Positions 1 to 7,788 of a stretch of DNA of 64,000 nucleotides are shown one piece after another (the stretch's first letter is position 1; the number at the start of each line of letters is the position of its first letter). The notes beneath the pieces were generated by a model. That model had not been told where the DNA came from, made no database searches, and saw only the letters and a list, made by a program, of their open reading frames with translations. The DNA lies in NCBI GenBank assembly GCA_030149525.1, contig JASBRJ010000377.1, positions 1-64,000 of the forward strand, read 5' to 3'. Position numbers and translations under genes: made by a program. Source of the DNA: a bacterium. Lineage in GTDB: Bacteria > Vulcanimicrobiota > Xenobia > Xenobiales > JADMJV01.

Positions 1-2
1 CC

Positions 3-2810
3 AACACGCCTGCAGCAGCCGGTTCCACAGCGGCCAAGACCTCCCCTTACGCCGGTCGCTTCGGAGCCCAGGCTGCCCAACTCGGCCCCAGCATCGGCGC
101 CGACGCCTCTCGCAAGACCGGTGTGGGATCGGTCAGAAAACCAGGGCTTCCTTTGGCATCTCCGGCTAGAGCCGCCGCTCCACCGGTGCCCATTAAAAGC
201 GATGCCGAACTGAGACAGCTTCCCGCTCAGTTAGAAACTCTCAGCCGAAACAACAATATCGCCGAAGGACTTCATCGACTTCAGAAGATGACCGGTCCCT
301 CGGGTGACGGGTTAAAGAATCTCCCCCAGGTTCTGGATAATCTGAGCAAACTGCCGGAATCGGTCAACTCTCTCAAGCGAATGACCGGCGCCCTGGCGGC
401 CAAACAGGACCTCGGACAGGGTATCAACGGACTGAAGAGCCTCGCCCAGATGGCTTCCGAGCCAGCGCAACACAAGAATCTCGCCAAGCTGGACAGCGTC
501 TCCAACCTTTTGAAGGCCGTACAGGAGCAGCCCGACGCCTTCAAAGGAATGAAACGTATGCCGGGTCTGATGAATCTGATGGACGGCATGCAAGGGGCCG
601 GAAATTCCGAGCAGATGGATCAGTTGATGCAGACTCTCCAGCGCCGTCCCGACGCCCTGAAAGGCCTCAAAGCTTTCGGCGGACTCATGGAGAATCTGCG
701 CAACAATCCCAACGCTTTGAAGAATCTGGATCAACTGTCCAAGATGGTCAACTCAGGCGAGTTGGACAAAGTCTCCCAGGCCGCCCAAAAGCTGACTTCC
801 AAGCTCCAGGGGCCGCAATCCGTCTTTGGCTTAGACCAGCTGGAAAGCATGACCTTGAAGGCCCGTACCAACTCCGATTTCAAAGCCGGTCTAGACAAGA
901 TGGTCCTCGACCGCAAGGGAGCCGAAGGACTGGGCAAAGTCGGGCGTCTTCTGCAGAGCGTTCGACAGGAGCCCAATCAGATTCGTCAGCAGTTGGACAG
1001 GGTACTTCAACAGCCTACGGTTCAGAGCAATTCGAAGGCCGCCCGACCGACAGCCTCCGCAGGGCAACCCACAGTGGCTCCCCAAAGCAGGCCGGGAGCG
1101 TCCACCCCCCACGCTCAGAAACCAGAGAGCGGCAAGGGAGTGGCCGAAGCCGCCTCGCTCGGTGGATTGAACGCCAACTCTCCCACCAGACCCAACACCC
1201 CTAGCCAGGCGGCCTCGGAGATTTCCAGCACGAGCAAAGCGTCCCGACCTCAGCGCTCTATGGAGTTCCGCAAGGTCTTCAATCTCCTTCGCGAAGTGGC
1301 CACCGGAGCGCCCAATGCCGACAAACATCCCGCCAAATTGGCGGAGATGAGCGCAAGCAAGTCGGGTGCCCATGCGGTGGCCGACGCCATGGAAGCGACG
1401 ATCGTGGCTCAGCCGGACCAGATGCTGGACACCTTCGACGAGATGGTGAAAACCCAGGAGTCCCGCAAAGCCTTTGCCAAAACTCTTTCCAACGTAGCTG
1501 AAGCAGCCCCTGATCGTATGGCCGGAATCTTGCTGCTGGCCTCCGATGTGGAGGGCGGTAAACAGGCTCTGGCCAACCTCTTGACCGATCTCTCCGCTCC
1601 CGAGTCGGCGGGTTCTCTGGGCAAGATGATGGCCTCGGCCAGTTCCAGCGAACAATCGGCTAACGGTATGAAAGAGCTCTTCACCACGCTGCTCAAACCC
1701 GAGGGCGAAGATCACAGCGTGGCCAACCAGACGGCCCGTGCTCTGGCCCAAACCAGTCGAACTAAAGAAGGAGCTGAGGGAGTCGCGAGAACCCTCTCCA
1801 ATCTCATGAAGGCCGAGGGTGGTCCTCGTGACGTGGGTTCGATGATTCGAACCATGAGTCAGACGCCCGAGGGGACCAAGGCCACCACCGAGATGCTGCT
1901 GAATCTGTCCGCCGACAAGAAAAGCGCCAAAGAGTTGGGCAAGGTTCTGGCTCGAGCCAGTAAGTCGGAAGCAGGCGGTCGAGATCTTCTCAAGACCTTC
2001 CAAAAGATGGGGAAGACCGACGCCGGCAAGCAAGAACTCAGCAAACTGTTCGTGCGTCTCACCGATGACGTGGGCGGAGCCAGGCTGCTGGCCAACCTTA
2101 GCCGTGACAAGGGCAATGCCAAACAACTGGGGCAACTTCTCAGTTCCTTCAAACAGTCGCCCCAGGCGGCCGCCAGAATGGGGCAGGCCATTCAACAAGC
2201 CCTTCATCAGCCCAACGCTTCGGCCGAAATGGCTCTGTTTAGAGGCCGAGCCGCAGTGGAGGCGACCCTGAAAGAGGCCCTGGTGGAACTGACTCAGAGC
2301 CCGGTGGCTCAAGCTCCACTTCAACTTTCCGAGTCGGCTCGGGGGGCCAACGCTATGGCCCGCCTCACAGCGTTTGAGAATCTCGCTCGAGCGGTCGCCG
2401 AGAAGCCGGCCCAACCCGAGATAAGAACGGTCAAACCCTCTGGTGCGAGCCCCTCCGGGGGAACCACCGACGGATCACAAAGCTCGGCTGGAAACAACTC
2501 TCAAGAGCCCAGGATGTCGGCAGGCTATCAGCCCCAGCCGTATCCGGATCTGGCCATTGTGTCCGATGTTTGGCGGACCCAAAACATGGTTCGTGCCGAC
2601 GGTGGAGAGCGATTGGCCGAGATGGCCTCAGGCGCCACATCCGACCAGGCCGAACAGAAGCATCAGCAAAATGATCGCAATACTGCTTTCCGACCGGGAG
2701 ATGTCTACTCCGATATGACTCTACTTCGGGCCCGAATCTGTGGGGATTGCGGTTTTAGGACCAATTCCATCGGTGAGTGTTCTCGCTGCGGGTATTCACT
2801 CCTCGACTAG
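3..2810 (+). CDS. Giant helical-repeat protein with C-terminal zinc ribbon (5' end outside window)
   Basis: The frame is open from base 3 to the TAG at 2808, so the GTG at 123 is probably not the true start and the gene is cut by the window edge. The visible product (about 935 residues) has two blocks of Leu/Met/Ala-rich helical repeats with a period near 20-23 residues, for example units built like TPEGTKATTEMLLNLS followed by SEAGGRDLLKTFQKM. A Pro/Ser/Thr-rich linker (roughly residues 300-380 counted from the GTG) separates the blocks. The last 25 residues hold a CGDC...CSRC zinc ribbon. No signal peptide or membrane segment is visible, so a cytoplasmic scaffold is plausible. I do not recognise the family. 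The alpha-solenoid fold is inferred from the repeat pattern; the zinc ribbon is seen directly. Confidence 0.85.
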   Translation, partial: NTPAAAGSTAAKTSPYAGRFGAQAAQLGPSIGADASRKTGVGSVRKPGLPLASPARAAAPPVPIKSDAELRQLPAQLETLSRNNNIAEGLHRLQKMTGPSGDGLKNLPQVLDNLSKLPESVNSLKRMTGALAAKQDLGQGINGLKSLAQMASEPAQHKNLAKLDSVSNLLKAVQEQPDAFKGMKRMPGLMNLMDGMQGAGNSEQMDQLMQTLQRRPDALKGLKAFGGLMENLRNNPNALKNLDQLSKMVNSGELDKVSQAAQKLTSKLQGPQSVFGLDQLESMTLKARTNSDFKAGLDKMVLDRKGAEGLGKVGRLLQSVRQEPNQIRQQLDRVLQQPTVQSNSKAARPTASAGQPTVAPQSRPGASTPHAQKPESGKGVAEAASLGGLNANSPTRPNTPSQAASEISSTSKASRPQRSMEFRKVFNLLREVATGAPNADKHPAKLAEMSASKSGAHAVADAMEATIVAQPDQMLDTFDEMVKTQESRKAFAKTLSNVAEAAPDRMAGILLLASDVEGGKQALANLLTDLSAPESAGSLGKMMASASSSEQSANGMKELFTTLLKPEGEDHSVANQTARALAQTSRTKEGAEGVARTLSNLMKAEGGPRDVGSMIRTMSQTPEGTKATTEMLLNLSADKKSAKELGKVLARASKSEAGGRDLLKTFQKMGKTDAGKQELSKLFVRLTDDVGGARLLANLSRDKGNAKQLGQLLSSFKQSPQAAARMGQAIQQALHQPNASAEMALFRGRAAVEATLKEALVELTQSPVAQAPLQLSESARGANAMARLTAFENLARAVAEKPAQPEIRTVKPSGASPSGGTTDGSQSSAGNNSQEPRMSAGYQPQPYPDLAIVSDVWRTQNMVRADGGERLAEMASGATSDQAEQKHQQNDRNTAFRPGDVYSDMTLLRARICGDCGFRTNSIGECSRCGYSLLD

Positions 2811-2928
2811 AGCAGTTCTCAAAAGTATTGTCTTCAGAATTTTCTTCCAAGGGCTTCCGGACAAGGAGCGAAGAGCGCGTGTATCGGGAATACATAAGTG
2901 ATGAGAGACGCAGACCGGGAGTTCTTGG

Positions 2929-3285
2929 GTGGAAATAATGAGGCTAAGACTTTTGAGAATTGCTCTAGAGCAGTATAGAATCGAAGCGAGAGAGATGAAG
3001 ACCCATCAGGAAATAGACGCGCGGAGTCTGAGGCTGGCTCAAGCCGTCGTCGCCAAGATCGATCTCAATCCTGGTCTTCTGCAGAGAGCAAGAGATTGGG
3101 CGGCGCGACAAGAAAGCGTCGGAGTCAAAGAATGGCTTCCCATACTCGAGCAAACCTGGCCCTTCGTTCGAGAGCAACTTCTTGCCCAGGATGAAGAGGG
3201 GCGTCGTTTACGCCAGAATTCACCGTTCGTAGGGATCTTGACACCTCAAGAGCGATGGGCTCTTTACCGGGAGAGCAACACCTGA
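2929..3285 (+). CDS. Small partner protein of DUF6036 nucleotidyltransferase (possible antitoxin)
   Basis: This 118-residue, helical, charged protein ends in a segment like LRQNSPFVGILTPQERW. From memory, that segment is typical of the small gene that accompanies DUF6036 nucleotidyltransferases. Its 3' end overlaps the next gene by 31 bases, which implies translational coupling. Start is GTG 2929; ATG 2938 is an alternative three codons in. There is no signal peptide. By analogy with AbiEi/AbiEii and MenA/MenT pairs the small upstream protein could be an antitoxin or specificity partner, but nothing in the sequence proves it. Confidence 0.75.
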   Translation: MEIMRLRLLRIALEQYRIEAREMKTHQEIDARSLRLAQAVVAKIDLNPGLLQRARDWAARQESVGVKEWLPILEQTWPFVREQLLAQDEEGRRLRQNSPFVGILTPQERWALYRESNT

Positions 3286-3806
3286 AACGCCACCAATTGG
3301 AACACATCCTCCGGGCAGCCGGAAGTATTGCAGACCAGTCTGAGTTTATCATCATCGGGAGTCAAGCTATCCTGGGAACACATCCGGACGCACCCGACTC
3401 TCTGCTGGTTTCGATTGAGGCCGATCTGTACCCTAGGAACAATCCAGAACTGTCTGACCTCATCGACGGCACAATCGGTGAACTTTCTCCGTTCCATCAA
3501 ACGTTCGGCTACTATGGGCACGGTGTTGGCCCGGAAACAGCCGTCTTACCTCGAGATTGGTCCGAACGCTTGACACCTATCTGCAATGAGAATACCTATG
3601 GAGTTACCGGTTGGTGCCTCCATCCCACCGACCTGGCCTATAGCAAACTTGCTGCCGGCCGACCTAAGGATTTGGAATACGTCGGTCAACTCCGACGACA
3701 CGGAATCCTTGACGACCACTTGCTAGAAGAGTGGATTTCATTGGCGGACCAGCCGCTCAAAGATGTCTTGAGAACTCGCCTTGAGATCGTCCGTCGGAAT
3801 CACTGA
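3255..3806 (+). CDS. DUF6036 family nucleotidyltransferase (possible toxin)
   Basis: The 183-residue protein carries the nucleotidyltransferase-fold signature IIIGSQAILG near residues 33-42, followed by an E-x-D carboxylate pair (SIEADLYP, about residues 56-63). It then has the family blocks GELSPFHQTFGYY, GVGPETAVLP and a C-terminal AGRPKDLEYV. These match the DUF6036 family over its whole length. Such enzymes transfer NMP groups; related AbiEii/MenT proteins modify tRNA as toxins. Substrate is unknown here. It overlaps the upstream small gene by 31 bases, so the two act together. It ends 104 bases before the PqqD-fusion gene, which has its own promoter. Confidence 0.85.
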   Translation: MGSLPGEQHLKRHQLEHILRAAGSIADQSEFIIIGSQAILGTHPDAPDSLLVSIEADLYPRNNPELSDLIDGTIGELSPFHQTFGYYGHGVGPETAVLPRDWSERLTPICNENTYGVTGWCLHPTDLAYSKLAAGRPKDLEYVGQLRRHGILDDHLLEEWISLADQPLKDVLRTRLEIVRRNH

Positions 3807-3837
3807 GACTTTCTACACCTTTCACCCCGTTTAAAAA

Positions 3838-3893
3838 TTTGCATTGCAAAGCTTCAACTTTTCCTTTATGATGCAAACTCATAAACTTTGCAT
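3838..3893 (+). promoter_or_regulatory. Promoter with nested TTTGCA/TGCAAA operator-like palindromes
   Basis: A -35-like TTGCAA (3844-3849), a 17-base spacer and a -10 TATGAT (3867-3872) precede the PqqD-fusion gene. The -35 lies inside a perfect 6-1-6 palindrome TTTGCATTGCAAA (3838-3850). Just past the -10, ATGCAAA (3871-3877) and TTTGCAT (3887-3893) form a second inverted repeat with a 9-base gap. Four half-sites around one promoter look like binding sites for a dimeric regulator. No regulator gene adjoins it. Confidence 0.6.
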
Positions 3894-3910
3894 TGAAGAG
3901 TTCTTTTGTC

Positions 3911-4477
3911 ATGAATTACACTGTTTGCGATCACATCTCTCAGCCGCTCGATTCCGGGCTTCTCGTCTACTCCAAAAACGGGAACTCCGTTCATTTCCTT
4001 GAGGAGGAAGCTGCCTTGGTCTGGACACTTGCGTGCTCCACTTCCTGCACGACCCGGCTGAAGAAGTTACTCCCGGAAATGACTCCCCACCAATTGGAAA
4101 AGGTCCTCTTCGAGTTTACCGAGGCGGATCTAATTCGGTTTGAGGAGCCGGGCTTTCCGAGACGTGAGTTTTTGATTCGGAGTGGCGTTGCCGCCACCAC
4201 TCTTGTGTTGTCAGCTTCCTTGCCCGCTTCGGCGCAGAGCGGTTCGGTCACACCTACTGCGACCTGCGGACCGAACTGTGCCATTGCCGGTTGCGCCAGT
4301 GGAGAACAGGTCTGCTTTTATCAAGAGAACGATCCGGCGTTCTGCACCCAATCCAATGTCGATGGTTGTTGCGGACTCTTTGGAGTCACCTTCTCAATGG
4401 TCTGCGCCCCGGGTGCAGGCTCGTGTCCCCCAGCCGACGGGAACAATTCCTTCAGTAGTACCGCAGCCTGTCCTTAA
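3911..4477 (+). CDS. PqqD-like domain fused to Tat-type segment and ten-cysteine tail
   Basis: I chose ATG 3911 (188 residues) because a GAAGAG sequence lies about 9 bases upstream; TTG 3893 overlaps the operator. Residues about 10-78 read as a PqqD-like/RRE fold: an extended SGLLVYSKNGNSVHFL hairpin, an alanine/tryptophan helix, then winged-helix-like helices. Next comes FPRREFLIRSG (twin Arg 84-85), a hydrophobic stretch and a possible cleavage site ASA|QS near residue 108. The remaining 80 residues are Gly/Ser/Thr-rich with ten Cys (119, 123, 128, 135, 145, 153, 154, 165, 172, 187). Known PqqD homologues bind RiPP leader peptides and occur with HprK-like kinases (HPr-rel-A systems). The fusion suggests a leader-binding domain attached to its own exported, cysteine-rich cargo; that is inference. 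The kinase gene follows after 4 bases. Confidence 0.8.
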   Translation: MNYTVCDHISQPLDSGLLVYSKNGNSVHFLEEEAALVWTLACSTSCTTRLKKLLPEMTPHQLEKVLFEFTEADLIRFEEPGFPRREFLIRSGVAATTLVLSASLPASAQSGSVTPTATCGPNCAIAGCASGEQVCFYQENDPAFCTQSNVDGCCGLFGVTFSMVCAPGAGSCPPADGNNSFSSTAACP

Positions 4478-4481
4478 CGCC

Positions 4482-5264
4482 ATGTTTTATCAGATCGGGG
4501 ATTTAAAACTGGAGCTTGTTCGGTGGAACTCGCGAACAGATCGGAGGGTGTGTCTGCCCACACTCTGGGCTGGGGAGAGGTCTCAACATCTGTCGGCCCA
4601 GCTACATCTCCTTTCCAAGTCGGATTATGTGAAGATCGGAGAGTTTCCCACCAGGCCCTTTCAACTGATAGCCACCTCTATCGACAGCTTCGAGTCCAAG
4701 TTGTACCGGTATCTCATCCGCAATCTCAAGCAGTGGACCATGCTCCATTGTGGAGCGGTCAAGATAGGCACGAACGTTTTGCTCTTTCCGGGTTTGAGCG
4801 GGGCCGGTAAGTCAACACTGGTCCAGGCTCTCTGCAATAGAGGGGCCGGATACCTTAGCGATGAGTGGATTTTTGTGGACGACGAAGGGACTCTTTACCC
4901 TTATCCGAGAGCCCTCAAATTGAAGCGCCCCGAGAGACGTGAACTGAGGGAACCGGTGGGGCTAGGAAACCTCACTGCCGTGCATGTTGTGTTCACTACC
5001 TATCAGCCACGCTCCAAGCTGGCCCCGAAACCCGTCAGTCTGTCAGCGGGCTGTCTGGAGTTGTTGCAGAATTGTCCCCAGATACACAACCGATCCCTTC
5101 AAGCTCTCAGCCGGTTGAGCCGCCTCGCAAGACAGAGCCGATTATGGAGAACGCCACGTCCGGAAGCGGAGCAAGCCGCTGAAGAGTTTATGAGACTCTA
5201 TTCGAAAGGAGGCGACGATGCTTCCCCGGCTTGCCTCTCAAAACACCTGAACAGCCAAGCTTGA
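4482..5264 (+). CDS. HPr kinase/phosphorylase-like (HprK-related) ATPase
   Basis: ATG 4482 starts 4 bases after the PqqD-fusion stop; the frame is open further upstream but overlaps that gene. The 260-residue product has HprK-type landmarks: LHCGAV (His89) before the P-loop, Walker A GLSGAGKST at 104-112 and the SDE acidic motif at 126-128 (YLSDEW), then a Pro/Arg-rich segment. It lacks the N-terminal DRTGG-like domain of true HprK. Established knowledge: HprK-related kinases sit beside PqqD-like proteins in HPr-rel-A loci and in lasso-peptide and related RiPP clusters, where the target is not HPr. Here it probably phosphorylates or otherwise activates a peptide or protein of the locus. Confidence 0.8.
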   Translation: MFYQIGDLKLELVRWNSRTDRRVCLPTLWAGERSQHLSAQLHLLSKSDYVKIGEFPTRPFQLIATSIDSFESKLYRYLIRNLKQWTMLHCGAVKIGTNVLLFPGLSGAGKSTLVQALCNRGAGYLSDEWIFVDDEGTLYPYPRALKLKRPERRELREPVGLGNLTAVHVVFTTYQPRSKLAPKPVSLSAGCLELLQNCPQIHNRSLQALSRLSRLARQSRLWRTPRPEAEQAAEEFMRLYSKGGDDASPACLSKHLNSQA

Positions 5265-5277
5265 CCGCCTGGGCTGG

Positions 5278-5964
5278 GTGGATGGACTGTCTTTTTCTCC
5301 TTTTGAAGTCTCTTTCGGAATACGCACCAACGACCCGTCGGTGCTGCCTGAGTTGAGAACCATAATTTCCGATTTGGGGTGGACGGAGCAAAGTCGAGAG
5401 ATCGTGGACGTTCTGTTTTCGCTTTGGGTGGGCCGCCCCAGCCCTCGGGGGAGGCGCACCTATCATCTTCTCTATGGTGGAGCTATCAGAATGGTGAGAT
5501 CCCTGGAGTTAGACGACGTCTTTGTCTTCTTGCGAGGCATACTTCCCGATGTGGCCAGGGCGACCGCAGCAGGATACTGGTTCTTCCCCGGCTCCAAATT
5601 GAGCTTTCAAGGTCGTGACATTGTTCTTCTTCCTCAACCGTGCGAGGCCGATGCCGGTCGATCGGGACACACCCCATACTTTGCTCTAGACAGCCAAGGT
5701 CGGCTTCAGGGAGCATCCGGTCGAGCGGCACCGCTCCTCTTCCTGGTGTCCCAAGCCCCTAATTTCGACCTGCGATCCTGCTCCAAGGGTGAAGCGGGCG
5801 TTCGACTGTTCCAAAGCACCCTGGGACTGAGAGCCCGCCCGGATATTCTTCTCCGAGCCACCTCGGACTTCGTGCAAGCGTCGTCATGTTGGGAGCTTAA
5901 AACGACGTCTTGGGTGGATTTTTGGAACATGACCACAGAGCTTGTTAACAGAAAGTTCACATAA
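5278..5964 (+). CDS. Degenerate HprK-like protein without P-loop
   Basis: The in-frame stop at 5248 limits the start; GTG 5278 is the first usual start codon, 13 bases after the kinase gene. The 228-residue protein follows the layout of HprK-related proteins: an N-terminal SFGIRTNDP...LPEL segment, then LSFQGRDIVLLP (109-119), which in kinases leads directly into the P-loop. Here the next residues are QPCEADAGRSG, with no GxxGxGKST. Downstream PYFALDSQGRL and APLLFLVSQAP match the region after the SDE motif. I infer a pseudokinase, perhaps a substrate-binding or regulatory partner of the upstream kinase. The homology is by eye and moderate; an unrelated conserved protein remains possible. Confidence 0.6.
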   Translation: MDGLSFSPFEVSFGIRTNDPSVLPELRTIISDLGWTEQSREIVDVLFSLWVGRPSPRGRRTYHLLYGGAIRMVRSLELDDVFVFLRGILPDVARATAAGYWFFPGSKLSFQGRDIVLLPQPCEADAGRSGHTPYFALDSQGRLQGASGRAAPLLFLVSQAPNFDLRSCSKGEAGVRLFQSTLGLRARPDILLRATSDFVQASSCWELKTTSWVDFWNMTTELVNRKFT

Positions 5965-6014
5965 AGCTGTGAGTTTTCAAAGATCCCTTGAGAGTTGACA
6001 CCTAAGATAGGTCT

Positions 6015-6269
6015 ATGATTAGCACGGAAAACTCTTCTCCCGCCGCCAACTTCTCCGACTCTCTCATCGACGAAGCATGGCTCCTCGAAGACGAGGTGGA
6101 ACTGACGGTAGAGTGCGAGTCTCAAAATCTTGCTTCAGCGGGTGAAATCGTTGTTGAAGAGGCGACTCTCCACACTCTGCTGACAATGGAAGATTGCAAA
6201 AGTTTCCGTGTTGTCAATTCGAATGGAAGATATGGCTCGAGCAGACGCTTGAGTGTTAACTTCCGATAA
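6015..6269 (+). CDS. Small acidic-to-basic peptide after the HprK-like genes
   Basis: The 84-residue ORF starts at ATG 6015. A TTGACA (5995-6000) sits just upstream but no well-spaced -10 is clear, so the promoter is uncertain. Residues 1-65 are strongly acidic (repeated E/D, for example LLEDEVELTVE) and the last 20 are basic (GRYGSSRRLSVNFR). It has two Cys and no signal peptide. A terminator follows at 6301. An acidic leader plus a basic tail, next to a PqqD/HprK locus, would suit a modified-peptide precursor, but I recognise no family and the call that it is coding is moderate. Confidence 0.45.
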   Translation: MISTENSSPAANFSDSLIDEAWLLEDEVELTVECESQNLASAGEIVVEEATLHTLLTMEDCKSFRVVNSNGRYGSSRRLSVNFR

Positions 6270-6300
6270 TTCGATCCGTACCGAAACCTACTCTCTACCG

Positions 6301-6326
6301 AGCCCTGGCCGCACACCGGGGCTTTT
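6301..6326 (+). terminator. Rho-independent terminator
   Basis: The 8-bp stem AGCCCTGG/CCGGGGCT (one G-T pair) with a 7-base loop CCGCACA is followed by TTTT. It closes the PqqD/HprK locus before the next gene. Confidence 0.7.
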
Positions 6327-6419
6327 ATCATTTGTTTTACATCCTTCTTACATTCCGCCGTGGCGAGGCCGAATAAGATGCCAGGGTCCGGCTCTGCTCC
6401 TCAGTAAGAGGACCACCCC

Positions 6420-7775
6420 ATGCAGATCGCCACCAGTCAGAAAACTGTTCGATATAAAGTTCCCCTTCTCCAGCGAGAAGCGATCGGAAGCAAACCGGCT
6501 CACCGATTCGACCAAAACCCCAAAGCCGAAACGCCCTATGTTTCGCTCCCCGATCCCTCCAAAGGAGGAGATCATACGGTTTGGGCCACTCAGCCTGTCT
6601 ATTCCGAGGCGGGCGAGGTTCAATTCAAAGAGGTCGCCAAGACGGTTGATCTTACACCCCGCAACCCATTGACCCGCGGGCTGGGATACGGGGCCTTAGC
6701 TGCCGTTCCCGGAGCCATAGGTGGGCTCTTGCTGAGCGAGACGCTGGGACTGACCGCAGGCGCAGGTGCCTTGCTGGGAGCCGCTGTGATAGGTGGAAGC
6801 GTGGGACTGGCCACCGGCGCTCAAGTCTACGGAGAGAAGACCGCTCTCGCCTGGGATACCCACAAGATTTATCAACACGAGATGAAGGGCTACCACGAAC
6901 TGGTAGGACTGGGGGAAAAGAACGGCGAGCGAGGCTTCTTCCACCGTTTTATGCCCGATGTGAAATCGGATGTGGTGGGAGAGTATCAGACCCCCAAAGT
7001 GATTCGATACAAGGGTGAAAAGCCGGAAGATGAAGGCGGACTGGTCTCCCGTGAATGGCCGGGGGTGATCCTGAAGAAAGAGCCGGAGGTTCCCAATCGC
7101 AAAGTCGATGTGACGGTGTCCTTTGAAGATTCAGCCTTGCGTCGCAGGCATCTTGGTCGGATGCCGAGCGACCACTGGGATTACTCCTCTTGGAGTGAAG
7201 GCTATCGCGAGTGTGGACCGGGAGGCTGCAACACCGGCGGACAGAGTGTGGTGCGGTCGACTCCTATCTACGAGCCGAACAACGAACCGCGAGTGGAGGC
7301 CATCGAGAGGCGGCTGACTGAGGAGGCTTCTTCGATTGCCGGTACGGCCATCGGCTACGGGTTGGGCGGAGGCGCGCTGGGAGCTTTTGCCGGCTTTGCA
7401 GTCGGTGCTCTGACCGGGCTTGATGTGGGCGGCCTGGTGGGAGCCGGAGCGGCCATCGGGGCCACTGCAGGAGCCGTCTGGGGGGCCAACTCCGCCTCCG
7501 ACGATAGAGTTCGTGTGGAGTGGCGCGAGCGGCCTATTCTGGAGAAAGAAATGGTCGGCTACTCAGAGAGTGTCCGGCGCCGTTACGTGACCCGTTGTCA
7601 TCGGGAATGGGATCCCATCGATGAGCGCTATGAACAGAAATGTCGCCAGGAGCCCGAGGGTTGGCACCATGATTTTCAGGCCCACATCAGTTCATGGCCT
7701 GTGGGAACCTACGTGGCGCCTGTGATTGTTCATTATTCGGCTAAAGAAGAGGGTGAGGTTCCGCCTCAAAGCTAA
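6420..7775 (+). CDS. Duplicated glycine-zipper membrane protein
   Basis: The 451-residue protein has a good ribosome-binding site (AAGAGGA, about 9 bases before the ATG). It contains two long Gly/Ala-rich glycine-zipper segments, near residues 83-140 and 300-365, each able to form a membrane hairpin. Each zipper is followed by related soluble elements: EMKGYHELV and EMVGYSESV, then VGEYQTPKVIRY and VGTYVAPVIVHY. This points to an internal duplication. There is no cleavable signal peptide. Glycine-zipper segments oligomerise in membranes in many families (OmpA-like, Rick_17kDa and others), but I cannot assign one. It stands alone, with a convergent small membrane gene 13 bases downstream. Confidence 0.85.
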   Translation: MQIATSQKTVRYKVPLLQREAIGSKPAHRFDQNPKAETPYVSLPDPSKGGDHTVWATQPVYSEAGEVQFKEVAKTVDLTPRNPLTRGLGYGALAAVPGAIGGLLLSETLGLTAGAGALLGAAVIGGSVGLATGAQVYGEKTALAWDTHKIYQHEMKGYHELVGLGEKNGERGFFHRFMPDVKSDVVGEYQTPKVIRYKGEKPEDEGGLVSREWPGVILKKEPEVPNRKVDVTVSFEDSALRRRHLGRMPSDHWDYSSWSEGYRECGPGGCNTGGQSVVRSTPIYEPNNEPRVEAIERRLTEEASSIAGTAIGYGLGGGALGAFAGFAVGALTGLDVGGLVGAGAAIGATAGAVWGANSASDDRVRVEWRERPILEKEMVGYSESVRRRYVTRCHREWDPIDERYEQKCRQEPEGWHHDFQAHISSWPVGTYVAPVIVHYSAKEEGEVPPQS

Positions 7776-7788
7776 ACCGGCCCTAAAG

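Noticed and set aside
891-2414. 507-codon open frame antisense to the helical-repeat gene
   Set aside because: Low-complexity Gly/His/Leu translation, no SD; it mirrors the repetitive codons of the plus-strand gene.
4182-4481. N-terminal 100-residue extension of the HprK-like kinase
   Set aside because: It overlaps the PqqD-fusion gene in another frame, is Pro/Arg-rich, and ATG 4482 directly after that stop begins a normal kinase N-terminus.
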